From assembly GCF_947499265.1 (NCBI RefSeq), contig NZ_CANMNK010000001.1, forward strand, positions 147,001 to 211,000: DNA of 64,000 bases, written 5' to 3'. Source of the DNA: an uncultured Roseobacter sp. (GTDB lineage Bacteria; Pseudomonadota; Alphaproteobacteria; Rhodobacterales; Rhodobacteraceae). This document shows, in pieces, positions 47,167 to 55,231 of the stretch; within the stretch, counting starts at the first letter, position 1, and the number at the start of each line of letters is the position of its first letter. The notes below the pieces were generated by a model. That model was not told the DNA's origin. It saw nothing but the letters and a program-made list of their open reading frames with translations, and searched no databases. The translations under genes and the position numbers were made by a program.

Positions 47167-47214
47167 GTGGCCCGACACCTATGTCCCCTATTGTGGAGAC
47201 CGTGCTCGGGCCAC
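47167..47214 (-). terminator. Inverted repeat at the end of the betaine operon
   Basis: GTGGCCCGA (47167-47175) and TCGGGCCAC (47206-47214) are perfect 9-bp arms with a 30-base spacer, starting eight bases beyond the stop of the last operon gene. It is a possible terminator, with no T tract. Confidence 0.45.
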
Positions 47215-47221
47215 GCCAGCC

Positions 47222-49666
47222 TCAGACCTTCACGCGCTCAGACTTCGGATCATACATCGGTTTCAAAGAGGCTTCGGCCTTCACAAGCGTACCAGCCACG
47301 TCGATGTGATATTCCGACGCCAGAACCTCAGCGGCCGTTTCGCCTTCACACGGCACATAGCCCAGCCCCATCGCGCCGCCCAGCGTGTGCCCATACGCAC
47401 CCGACGCCAGATACCCCACCAGCTCGCCGTTCCGCATCACAGGCTCGTTGTGATAGAGCAGCGCTTCGGGGTCGGTCAGCTTGAACTGCACCAGTCGGTT
47501 CTTCAGACCTTCCTCTTTCTTGCGCAGCACTGCATCACGGCCCACGAAATCAGGCTTGTCGGTCTTCACCGCAAACCCGAGGCCCGCCTCCAGCACGTGA
47601 TCTTCGCAGGTGATATCATGGCCGAAGTGGCGGAAGCCCTTTTCCATCCGGCAGCTGTCCATCATATGCATGCCGCAGAGTTTCAGGTTCAGATCCGCGC
47701 CCGCCTCGATCAGCGTCTCACAGACATGCGCCGCCATCTCGGAGGAGACATAGACCTCCCAGCCCAGCTCACCCACGTAAGTGACCCGGTGCACCCGCGC
47801 CAAGCCATGCCCGATCTCGATCTCTTGCGCCGTCCCGAACGGGTTCACCTCGTTCGAGAAATCATTCGGCGACACCAGATTGAGCAGCGCGCGCGAATTG
47901 GGGCCCATGACCGCCAACACGGCCTCCCCCGCCGTCATATTCGTGATCACCACGTTGAAATCCCCCACATGGCGCCGCATCCAGGTCTCATCGGCCAAAC
48001 GCGTCGCCGCTGGCGTGACCACCAGGTAGGCGGTCTCGCTGACCCGCGTCACCGTCACATCCGCCTCGATCCCACCGTTCGGGTTGAGGAATTGCGTATA
48101 GACGATCTTGCCCACCGGCACGTCGTACTGACCACCGCCCACGTAGTTCATGAAGGCCGTGGCATCCCGCCCCTCGACCCGGATTTTCCCGAAGGAGGAC
48201 ATGTCGTACATGCCCACATTGTTGCGGATCGCGGTGTGCTCTTCAGCGATGTTGTTGAAGAAACTCTGGCGTTTCCAGCTGTATTCATACTCCGGCGTCT
48301 GCGTCGGTTTCGCGATCCAGTTGGGCCGCTCCCAGCCTGCAAATTCGCCCATGACCGCGCCGCGATCAAGGAACTGCCAATAGACTGGCGAGCGGCGGAT
48401 TTTCCGCGCGGTTTCCTTTTGGCGAAACGGAAAATGGTCGGCATAGAGCAGGCCCAGCGACTCGGTCGAGCGTTCGTAAAGATAGCTCTTGTTGCCCTGA
48501 AACGGCTCCATCCGGGAGATATCCACATCGCCCAGATCGAAAGGTTTCTGCCCGTCTTCCATCCACTGCGCCAGCGCCATACCCGCGCCGCCCGCGGACT
48601 GAATACCGATGGAATTGAAACCGGCCGCCACCCAGAAGTTGTCCAGCTCAGGCGCCAGACCCAGATGATAGGCATCGTCGGGCGTAAAACTCTCGGGCCC
48701 GTTAAAGAACGTATGGATGCCTGCTTCGGCCAGCATGGGCAGACGCTCGACCGCCGCCTCAAGGATCGGCTCAAAGTGGTCGAAGTCCTCGGGCAGTTGG
48801 TCGAATTCGAAATCTGTCGGTATGCCGCCCATGCCCCAGGGTTTCGCATTGGGCTCAAAGGCACCAAGCAGCATCTTGCCCGCATCTTCCTTATAATACG
48901 CGCATTCATCCGGCACCCGCAGCACCGGCAGCTGTTTCAACCCCTGGATGGCTTCGGTCACAATATAGAAGTGCTCGCAAGCATGCAGCGGCACGTTCAC
49001 GCCTGCCATACGGCCCACCTCATGCGCCCACATGCCGCCGCAGTTCACCACCATATCCGCCGTGATATGGCCGCTCTCGCCGCCCTGTTCCCAGTCGACA
49101 CCAGTCACCCGGCGCCCCTCTTTCACGATGCGCGTGGCCTTGGTGCGCTCCAGCACCTGTGCCCCACGCTGACGCGCGCCCTTGGCCAGCGCCAGCGCGA
49201 TATTCGCCGGATCACCCTGTCCGTCCTTGTCGAGGTAAACCGCGCCGGTCACCCCGTCGATGTTCAGATGCTCGTAACGCTCCTTGACCTCGGTGGGCGA
49301 GATTTCCTCGACCTCCACACCAAAGGCCCGCGCCATCGCCGCCTGCCGCAAGATCTCTTCGCGGCGTTCTTCGGTCAGCGCCACAGTGATCGACCCGCAG
49401 CGTTTGAAGCCGGTGGCCACGCCGGTTTCTTCTTCCAGATTTCCGTAAAGCTCCTGCGAATACTTCGCCAGTTTGGTCATATTCGCCGTCGCCCGCAGCT
49501 GCGCAATCAGGCCTGCCGCGTGCCAGGTGGTGCCGGAGGTCAGCTGCTTACGCTCCAGCAAGACCACATCCTTCCACCCAAGTTTGGTCAGGTGATAAGC
49601 AACGGAGCAGCCAATGACGCCCCCTCCGATGATGACAACGCGCGCGTGCGACGGTGGCAAAGCCAT
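47222..49666 (-). CDS. Sarcosine/dimethylglycine dehydrogenase-like FAD protein with GcvT domain
   Basis: An 814-residue two-part enzyme. Residues 1-420 are a DAO-type FAD oxidoreductase with GGGVIG at 14-19 and the putative covalent-flavin histidine His49 in LTSGTTWHAAGL. Residues 430-800 are an aminomethyltransferase (GcvT) domain that binds tetrahydrofolate and can collect the released C1 unit. Dimethylglycine and sarcosine dehydrogenases share this architecture; the SGTTWHAAG form is nearer to sarcosine dehydrogenase, which oxidises sarcosine to glycine. The start is ATG at 49666 behind AAAGGA. Last gene of the six-gene operon. Substrate assignment is inference. Confidence 0.85.
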   Translation of the reverse strand: MALPPSHARVVIIGGGVIGCSVAYHLTKLGWKDVVLLERKQLTSGTTWHAAGLIAQLRATANMTKLAKYSQELYGNLEEETGVATGFKRCGSITVALTEERREEILRQAAMARAFGVEVEEISPTEVKERYEHLNIDGVTGAVYLDKDGQGDPANIALALAKGARQRGAQVLERTKATRIVKEGRRVTGVDWEQGGESGHITADMVVNCGGMWAHEVGRMAGVNVPLHACEHFYIVTEAIQGLKQLPVLRVPDECAYYKEDAGKMLLGAFEPNAKPWGMGGIPTDFEFDQLPEDFDHFEPILEAAVERLPMLAEAGIHTFFNGPESFTPDDAYHLGLAPELDNFWVAAGFNSIGIQSAGGAGMALAQWMEDGQKPFDLGDVDISRMEPFQGNKSYLYERSTESLGLLYADHFPFRQKETARKIRRSPVYWQFLDRGAVMGEFAGWERPNWIAKPTQTPEYEYSWKRQSFFNNIAEEHTAIRNNVGMYDMSSFGKIRVEGRDATAFMNYVGGGQYDVPVGKIVYTQFLNPNGGIEADVTVTRVSETAYLVVTPAATRLADETWMRRHVGDFNVVITNMTAGEAVLAVMGPNSRALLNLVSPNDFSNEVNPFGTAQEIEIGHGLARVHRVTYVGELGWEVYVSSEMAAHVCETLIEAGADLNLKLCGMHMMDSCRMEKGFRHFGHDITCEDHVLEAGLGFAVKTDKPDFVGRDAVLRKKEEGLKNRLVQFKLTDPEALLYHNEPVMRNGELVGYLASGAYGHTLGGAMGLGYVPCEGETAAEVLASEYHIDVAGTLVKAEASLKPMYDPKSERVKV

Positions 49667-49679
49667 GAGCAGTGTTCCT

Positions 49680-50570
49680 TTAAACGATGGTATGACCGAC
49701 GGCTTCAAGCCGCCGTGCGATTTCAGCGATATGCGCGGGGCTGACTTCACAGCACCCGCCAACGATGGTGGCCCCGAGGCCCACCCATTGCATGACGTAC
49801 CCCGCATAGGCGCGCGGCCCCATGTCCCGCCGGGCCTTCAGGGCGTCGACGGTGGGTTTCTCTTTCAGAAAGTCTTCGGTGATCTGCTCAAAGGCATTGG
49901 CGTAGCCGCCAAACGGCTTGCCCAGCTTTGCAATAACCGGCATGGCCTCTGTGACCGCTTCGGGGGCGGAGCAGTTGATCAGTACCGCGTCTGCCGCTGC
50001 CGCCACCTCCAGCGTCTCGGTCAGTGGTTCGCCGGAGCGCAACCGGGTGCCATCCGTGTCCGAGACGGTGAGCGACAGCCAAACCGGCAGATCGGTTTGC
50101 CGCGCGCCCTCCAGCGCATCGCGGGCATGCGCGACCGAGGCCACGGTCTCCAGCACCAGAAAATCGCACTCCTCCGCCAGGAGCTGCGCGACCTCGCCAA
50201 AGAGGCGCACGGCCACATCTGACGGGGGGTGCAGGTCTGGTCGGTAACTGGCCCCCAGCGGACCGATCCCTCCAGCAATCTTGCCCGATCCGTGGGCGGC
50301 GCGCGCCGCCTGGGCCTCCGCGATGGCTTTGGCATGCAGCGCGCTGAACTGATCCTCCAGACCCGTGCCTTCCAGCCGGTCACGGTGGATCGCGTAGGAA
50401 TTCGTCGTGGCAATGGTCGCGCCTGCGGCAAAGAAATCCGCGTGCACCCCCTGCACCATGCCCGGGTGTTCGGCCATGACCTGCGTCGACCACAAGGGCG
50501 TGGGCCGATCCCCTGCGCGGTGGATCAGCTCCTGCCCCATGCCTCCATCCAGAAGCGTGACCTGTGTCAC
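49680..50570 (-). CDS. Homocysteine/betaine-homocysteine S-methyltransferase family protein
   Basis: A 296-residue zinc methyltransferase of the BHMT/MHT family (pfam homocysteine S-methyltransferase). It begins VTLLDGGMGQELIHRAG and carries the zinc ligands as Cys in LINCSAPEA and the Cys-Cys of TIVGGCCEVSP. The operon includes two dimethylglycine/sarcosine dehydrogenase-like genes, so betaine:homocysteine methyltransferase (betaine to dimethylglycine, making methionine) is the best guess; S-methylmethionine or homocysteine methylation is an alternative. The start is taken as GTG at 50570, giving a GTGA overlap with the stop of the gene before it; GTG at 50600 is possible. Confidence 0.85.
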   Translation of the reverse strand: MTQVTLLDGGMGQELIHRAGDRPTPLWSTQVMAEHPGMVQGVHADFFAAGATIATTNSYAIHRDRLEGTGLEDQFSALHAKAIAEAQAARAAHGSGKIAGGIGPLGASYRPDLHPPSDVAVRLFGEVAQLLAEECDFLVLETVASVAHARDALEGARQTDLPVWLSLTVSDTDGTRLRSGEPLTETLEVAAAADAVLINCSAPEAVTEAMPVIAKLGKPFGGYANAFEQITEDFLKEKPTVDALKARRDMGPRAYAGYVMQWVGLGATIVGGCCEVSPAHIAEIARRLEAVGHTIV

Positions 50571-53020
50571 GCCCGAATTCTTTCGTTCTCCGGATCCCAC
50601 AGGGGTTGGTCCGGCTGCACGATTGCCTTCCGGCGGTGCCCGTAGATTTCGACCTCAACCTCGGTGCCCGGCTGCGTCAGGTCCTTGCGCAACATGCCCA
50701 AGGCCACGGATTTGTTGATCCGGTAGCCCCAGTCGCCCGAGGTGGTCTCGCCCACCACTTCGCCATTGTGGAAAAGCGGCGACATGTAAGGCGCGTCCTG
50801 ATCGCCCGCATCGACCACAAGGGTGACGAACTGCTGCTTGCTACCCTGCTGCTTTTCATTCAGCAGCGCAGCCTTACCGATGAAGTCCTGCGGCTTGTCG
50901 AAGCGGATGAACCGCTCCATCCCGCCTTCGAGCAGGGAGTAGTCGGTGGACAGATCGCCCTTCCAGCTGCGATAGCCTTTCTCGACCCGCATGGAGTTCA
51001 GCGCGAACATGCCAAACGGCGTGGCACCCGCATCGCGGATGGCGGAGTAGACGGCGGCGCTGTCCTCAAAAGAGGTATGCACTTCCCATCCCAATTCACC
51101 CGCAAAGGAAATGCGGAAGAGCTTGGCCGGCTTGCCAGCGACCGTGGCGTCCTGAATGGTCAGCCAGCCAGTCGACAGATCCGCGCCTTCCACGATACCA
51201 GACAGGATATCACGCGACTTCGGCCCGGTCAGCAGGTGCGTCGACCACTCGCGCGTGATGTCGGTCATGCTCAGCGACCCATCGGCGGGCAGACGGCTTT
51301 GCAGGAACTCAAAGTCGTGCCATTGCGCCACAGCCGCCGTCATCAGCCAGAAATCATCCTCGCCCCAACGGATGATGGTGACCTCGGTCACGATCTTGCC
51401 GCGGCTGTCTGTGAAGTAGCCGAGGTTCATCCGGCCCGCCTTCGGCAGCGCGCCCGCAATCTGGCCGCGCAGCCATTCCGCCGCACCGTCACCCGACAGC
51501 GTGTAGCGCGAGAAGCCCGGCATATCGAGCACACCTGCGCCGGTGCTGACTGCCTCGACCTCTTCTTTCACGCGCACCGCCCAGGGGCCGTTGCGGTCCC
51601 ATGTCTCGGTCGCTTCCTCGGAGGTATCGTCGCCCTCCTTGGCGAACCAGTTCGCCCGCTCCCACCCGTTATAGGCGCCCATCTGGCCGCCATCGGCCAA
51701 GAGGCGTTCGTGGTTCGGCGACAGCTTCTTGTCGCGCCCGGCAGGCCATTCGTGATGCGGGAAGTGCATCGCGTACTCGTGACCATAAGTCTCCAGCGCC
51801 TTCGACAGGCAATAATCGTGATCCGCGTAGTCGGTGTACCGGCGCGGATCGACGGCCCACATGTCGAGCTCGGTCTCGCCGTGCATGATCCACTCGCTGA
51901 GGCACTTGCCCGCGCCCCCACCCTGCGCGATCCCAAAGGTGAAGGAATGCGCCTCAAAGGCATTCTTCACCCCCGGCATCGGGCCGATCATCGGCAACCC
52001 ATCGGGCGCGTACGGGATCGGCCCGTTGATATTCCGGCCAACGCCCGCCGTCCCCAGCGCTGGCACCCGCTCCATCGCGTCTTCGATATAGAACTCCAGC
52101 CGCTCCAGGTCATCCGGGTAGAGCTGGAACGAGAAGTCTTCCGGCATCGGATCGTCCGGCGTGACCCAATGCGCCTTGCAGTTGCGCTCATACGGCCCAA
52201 GGTTCAGGCCGTTCTTGTCCTGCCGCAGATAGTACGAAATATCCACGTCCCGGATCATCGGCATCTTGTGGCCCTTCTCCTTGGTCCACGCGGCCAGTTC
52301 TGGAATCTCGTCGGTCAGGAAATACTGGTGGCTCATCACCACCATGGGCACCGTGCGCCCGCCAAAGGGCTTGAACATCTCGCCCACGCGCTGCGCGTAA
52401 TACCCCGCGCAGTTGGCCACATACTGACAGCGAATGTCGCCCTTGTCGGTCTTCACGATCCACTCGTCGCCATCGCGCTCGATGCCGGTGACCGGGCAGA
52501 ACCGCTCGATCCGCCCACCTGCATCACGCGCACCCTTGGCCAGGGCCTGCGTCAACTGTGCCGGGTCAATATCACCATCGAGTGGATCCCAAAGGCCCCC
52601 GGCGAGATCATGGGTCTCCATGAACGGATTGTACTCTTTCAACTCTTCGGGCGTGCAGATGCCCATCTCCAGCCCCTGGTACCGGCCCATGGAGGCGACC
52701 TTCTCGAACTCCATCATCCGGTCTTTGCTGTGCGCCAGCCGGATCGCGCCGGTGACGTGGTAGTTCATCGGGTAATCAACGTCTTCGGCCAGCGTGCGGT
52801 ACATCGACAGCGAATAGCGCTGCATGTTCATCACAGCCCAGGAGCCCGCAAAGTTCGGACAGTTGCCCGCCGCGTGCCAGGTCGATCCGGCGGTCAGCTC
52901 GTTCTTCTCCAGCAGCACACAATCGGTCCAGCCTGCCTTCGCCAGATGATAGAGCGTCGAGGTGCCGACGACACCGCCGCCGATGATGACCACGCGGGCC
53001 GTTGTTGGAAAATCTGCCAT
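50567..53020 (-). CDS. Dimethylglycine dehydrogenase-like FAD protein with GcvT domain
   Basis: An 817-residue protein with the same layout as the last operon gene but only moderately similar to it: DAO-type FAD domain with GGGVVG at 14-19, putative flavin-linking His49 in LTAGSTWHAAG, then a GcvT domain ending near residue 800. The AGSTWHAAG form is that of dimethylglycine dehydrogenase, which oxidises dimethylglycine to sarcosine and transfers the methyl as methylene-THF. A Trp-, His- and Asp-rich region at about 365-430 is an extra feature. It follows the GFA gene by three bases and overlaps the methyltransferase gene. Substrate assignment is inference. Confidence 0.85.
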   Translation of the reverse strand: MADFPTTARVVIIGGGVVGTSTLYHLAKAGWTDCVLLEKNELTAGSTWHAAGNCPNFAGSWAVMNMQRYSLSMYRTLAEDVDYPMNYHVTGAIRLAHSKDRMMEFEKVASMGRYQGLEMGICTPEELKEYNPFMETHDLAGGLWDPLDGDIDPAQLTQALAKGARDAGGRIERFCPVTGIERDGDEWIVKTDKGDIRCQYVANCAGYYAQRVGEMFKPFGGRTVPMVVMSHQYFLTDEIPELAAWTKEKGHKMPMIRDVDISYYLRQDKNGLNLGPYERNCKAHWVTPDDPMPEDFSFQLYPDDLERLEFYIEDAMERVPALGTAGVGRNINGPIPYAPDGLPMIGPMPGVKNAFEAHSFTFGIAQGGGAGKCLSEWIMHGETELDMWAVDPRRYTDYADHDYCLSKALETYGHEYAMHFPHHEWPAGRDKKLSPNHERLLADGGQMGAYNGWERANWFAKEGDDTSEEATETWDRNGPWAVRVKEEVEAVSTGAGVLDMPGFSRYTLSGDGAAEWLRGQIAGALPKAGRMNLGYFTDSRGKIVTEVTIIRWGEDDFWLMTAAVAQWHDFEFLQSRLPADGSLSMTDITREWSTHLLTGPKSRDILSGIVEGADLSTGWLTIQDATVAGKPAKLFRISFAGELGWEVHTSFEDSAAVYSAIRDAGATPFGMFALNSMRVEKGYRSWKGDLSTDYSLLEGGMERFIRFDKPQDFIGKAALLNEKQQGSKQQFVTLVVDAGDQDAPYMSPLFHNGEVVGETTSGDWGYRINKSVALGMLRKDLTQPGTEVEVEIYGHRRKAIVQPDQPLWDPENERIRA

Positions 53021-53023
53021 GGT

Positions 53024-53398
53024 TTAGGTCTCCCTTTGCGGCTCGTCGGCCGCGATGCTGTAGTAATCGCCCTTCGTGGCGGTATGGATGTGGCCGCGCA
53101 GGCGCAGCCCCGTCGGCCCGTCAATCGAGCCGGTGGAAAAACAGATGAAATCGTCGTCGTCGTGCTGCCAGAAGAGTGCCGACCCGCAGGTGGGGCAGAA
53201 GCCGCGCTTGGCTTTGTCCGAGGATTGGTACCAGCGGACCTCGCCTTTGATCTCCAGCGCGCCGTTCGCGACATAGGACGACGCCCAGACATGTCCCGAC
53301 TGCTTACGGCACTGCGTGCAATGGCACGCGGCGGGCGCACCGGGCTCCCCTTTGGCCGTGTAGGTCACGGCCCCGCAGAGACAGCTGCCGGTGATCAT
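53024..53398 (-). CDS. GFA-family zinc protein
   Basis: A 124-residue protein of the glutathione-dependent formaldehyde-activating (GFA) family. Zinc ligands are visible as SCLCGAVTY at residues 5-12, CHCTQCRKQSG at about 25-35 and CPTCGSALFW at about 68-77. The prototype was thought to speed formation of S-hydroxymethylglutathione; that role has been questioned and most members are uncharacterised. In this operon the dehydrogenases can release formaldehyde when folate is short, so a formaldehyde-handling task is an attractive but unproven reading. It lies one base after the LysE stop and three bases before the next start. Confidence 0.85.
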   Translation of the reverse strand: MITGSCLCGAVTYTAKGEPGAPAACHCTQCRKQSGHVWASSYVANGALEIKGEVRWYQSSDKAKRGFCPTCGSALFWQHDDDDFICFSTGSIDGPTGLRLRGHIHTATKGDYYSIAADEPQRET

Positions 53399-53399
53399 A

Positions 53400-54020
53400 T
53401 CACACCCTCCCCGGCGTGGCTGAGGTGCCCAGAAGAACGCCGTAAATCACGAAACAGGCCGCCATAATTCGGCGCACCCAGACATTGAACACGGCGCCCA
53501 AGGCAGCCCGTCCCAGCCCGGCGCCCAGAAGCGTAAACCCGGTATAGCTTATCGCGGTGATCACCAAAGCCGTGGGCATAATCACCCCCATCTGGCTCCA
53601 GATCGGTACATCCGGTTGTACGAATTGCGAAAAGGCGGCGAGATATCCAGCCACACTCTTGGGGTTGATCGTGGCGATGGCCAAAGCGTGAAGATAGACC
53701 GATTTCGCCGGGCGGTCGCCGACGATGACAGGCCGCTTGGCCAGAATCCAGCCGCGCACACCCAGATAAATCAGGAACCCCGCACCCACCAGCTTGGCAA
53801 CAAAGAACCCCGTCGGTGAGGCCGCGATCAGCGCCGTGATTCCCAGCGCTGAGAGCAGCAGAAACAGGCTGGCTTGTGTCAGGATCGCCAGCACGCCGAC
53901 CATCGCGCGCGGAAAACTCAGGTGCATCCCGTTGGTAATGCAATTGACCGCATTCGGCCCCGGCGTGGTGACAAAGACCACCCAGAACAGCGCGAATATG
54001 GTCCAGGCCTCGAAGCTCAT
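53400..54020 (-). CDS. LysE-family translocator
   Basis: A 206-residue inner-membrane exporter with six hydrophobic segments. The N-terminus WTIFALFWVVFVTTPGPNAV and the mid-protein IATINPKSVAGYLAAFSQFV are the LysE/RhtB marks. Its ATG overlaps the stop of the XRE-cupin regulator (TAATG), so exporter and regulator are coupled, a pairing seen often for amino-acid efflux. In this operon it may release excess glycine, sarcosine or betaine; the substrate is not known. It is the second gene of the unit. Confidence 0.87.
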   Translation of the reverse strand: MSFEAWTIFALFWVVFVTTPGPNAVNCITNGMHLSFPRAMVGVLAILTQASLFLLLSALGITALIAASPTGFFVAKLVGAGFLIYLGVRGWILAKRPVIVGDRPAKSVYLHALAIATINPKSVAGYLAAFSQFVQPDVPIWSQMGVIMPTALVITAISYTGFTLLGAGLGRAALGAVFNVWVRRIMAACFVIYGVLLGTSATPGRV

Positions 54021-54592
54021 TAATACACCGGTGGCGCGATGACCCAGATCGCCAAAGCGGGCGCATCATAGGGGTTTGACCAGCGGAAAGGCTCGCCGCG
54101 AATGCGGAAGCTGTCGCCGGGGTTGATTGTATGGCTTTTGCCCGCGATCTCCAGGTCGAGCGCACCGTGTACAAGATAGCCAACTTCCTGCGTCGGCCTG
54201 GTGACGGGTTCGGTGATCCTGCTCCCCGGGGCAAAAGTGGAATGCACCATTTCAAAATCATCGGTGAGGTCGGGCGAGAGAAGCTCTTCGACCAACCCTG
54301 CCACGGATGATCCAATCGGGCGGCGCGCCGTCTTGCGCACCACGTATCCTGCCTCATCCGAGGGGGCAGCCGCGTGCCGAAAGAGCATCGAGACCGACAC
54401 ATCCAGGGCCGCTGCGATCTGTCGCAGATCGGTGATCGAGGGATCGGATTTATCACGCTCCACCTGGCTCAGCCAGCCAACGGATCGGCCCAACATCGCG
54501 GCCAGATCGGTCAATGTCAGCCCGCGCGATTTCCGCAGAGCGCGCAAATCTGCGCCGAGCGTGTGGGGGTGCGAAGGAAGACTATGGTGCAT
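54020..54592 (-). CDS. XRE-cupin transcriptional regulator
   Basis: A 190-residue regulator. Residues 10-70 are an XRE helix-turn-helix (LGADLRALRKSRGLTLTDLA, MLGRSVGWLSQVERDKSDPS). Residues 115-190 are a cupin sensor domain (RPTQEVGYLVHGALDLEIAG, GDSFRIRGEPFRWSNP). XRE-cupin proteins typically sense a small metabolite and control an adjacent catabolic operon. The start is ATG at 54592; a longer frame to 54661 crosses the palindromic region upstream and lacks a ribosome site. It is the first gene of the betaine operon and probably regulates it, with itself as part of the unit. Confidence 0.9.
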   Translation of the reverse strand: MHHSLPSHPHTLGADLRALRKSRGLTLTDLAAMLGRSVGWLSQVERDKSDPSITDLRQIAAALDVSVSMLFRHAAAPSDEAGYVVRKTARRPIGSSVAGLVEELLSPDLTDDFEMVHSTFAPGSRITEPVTRPTQEVGYLVHGALDLEIAGKSHTINPGDSFRIRGEPFRWSNPYDAPALAIWVIAPPVY

Positions 54593-54598
54593 GGCTCG

Positions 54599-54645
54599 TG
54601 AAATTTCAGAGGTTTTTTTCACACTGCCGTGAGTCGGTGAAAAAA
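54599..54645. promoter_or_regulatory. GTGAAA palindromes upstream of the XRE-cupin gene (candidate operators)
   Basis: TGAAATTTCA is a perfect palindrome at 54599-54608. TTTTTTCAC (54614-54622) and GTGAAAAAA (54637-54645) are 9-bp inverted arms 14 bases apart. Another TTTTCAC lies at about 54655. These repeated half-sites fill the promoter region of the operon and are likely binding sites for the XRE-cupin regulator. Confidence 0.6.
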
Positions 54646-54697
54646 TCCAGCGAATTTTCACTTCATTAACAAATCAATCCCATAAACCCCATCAGCA

Positions 54698-55147
54698 TCA
54701 GCCAAAGACCGCCTTTAGCAGTGCCGCAAGCGCGTCCGCATCTGCTGTGGTAAAGGCATCCGGTTGGTCGCTGTCGATATCGAAAACAGCGATTAGCGCA
54801 CCGGATGCATCATGCACCGGCAGTACCAATTCGGAGCGGGTCGAGGAAGCGCAGGCAATGTGGTCAGAAAATGCATCAACATCCGGCACCAGTTGAATTT
54901 CACCGCTACGCGCCGCCGCCCCGCAAACGCCGCGCGAAAACGGGATCGTCAGGCACCCGTGTCCGCCTTGATAGGGGCCGATTTTAAGAAGCTCCGGTTC
55001 CGTCACGCGGTAAAACCCGGTCCAGTCAAAGCGGTCGTCCGAATGGTGCACCTCGCAAGCCACTGTGGCCATCAACGCCACCGCATCGCGCTCATTCTCG
55101 GTCAGCGCTTGGATTGTCTTGTGCAGGTGGTCGTAGTCTACGGTCAT
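54698..55147 (-). CDS. Free methionine-(R)-sulfoxide reductase (GAF domain)
   Basis: A 149-residue GAF-domain protein of the fRMsr type, which reduces free methionine-R-sulfoxide and so repairs oxidised methionine. Family segments are visible: WTGFYRVTEPELLKIGPYQG, SRGVCGAAARSGEIQLVPDV and HIACASSTRSELVLPV, with cysteines in GVCG and HIAC at catalytic or resolving positions. It is transcribed toward the XRE gene but separated from it by 105 bp and the candidate operators, so it is probably independent. The start is ATG at 55147, with no strong ribosome site. Confidence 0.85.
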   Translation of the reverse strand: MTVDYDHLHKTIQALTENERDAVALMATVACEVHHSDDRFDWTGFYRVTEPELLKIGPYQGGHGCLTIPFSRGVCGAAARSGEIQLVPDVDAFSDHIACASSTRSELVLPVHDASGALIAVFDIDSDQPDAFTTADADALAALLKAVFG

Positions 55148-55173
55148 TCCTATGCCTTCTGGTTATGCAGGCT

Positions 55174-55231
55174 GGGGGCTGTCTGCCCCCGCCCTCCGGG
55201 CTCCCCCGAGGATATTTGCGGCCAGAAGAAA
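55174..55231 (-). repeat. Short Rhodobacteraceae-type intergenic repeat
   Basis: A perfect hairpin GGGGGC-TGTCT-GCCCCC (55174-55190) is followed by CCTCCGGGCTCCCCCGAGG and ATATTTGCGGCCAGAAGAAA, which reaches the thiolase stop. From memory, this combination (a TTTCTTCTGGCC...ATATCCTCGGGGG block plus a GC-rich hairpin) recurs between genes in many Rhodobacteraceae. It has no ORF, and only one copy was found in this window. Function unknown; it may act in transcription termination or mRNA stability. Confidence 0.55.

Noticed and set aside
46631-49744. A 1037-codon open frame on the plus strand opposite rluA and the sarcosine dehydrogenase-like gene
   Set aside because: It is antisense to two well-recognised genes; its translation is full of His, Arg and Gln runs with no domain, as expected of a shadow in high-GC DNA.
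50564-53467. A 967-codon open frame on the plus strand opposite the dimethylglycine dehydrogenase-like gene
   Set aside because: Exact antisense of a conserved FAD/GcvT protein; no ribosome site and no family resemblance.
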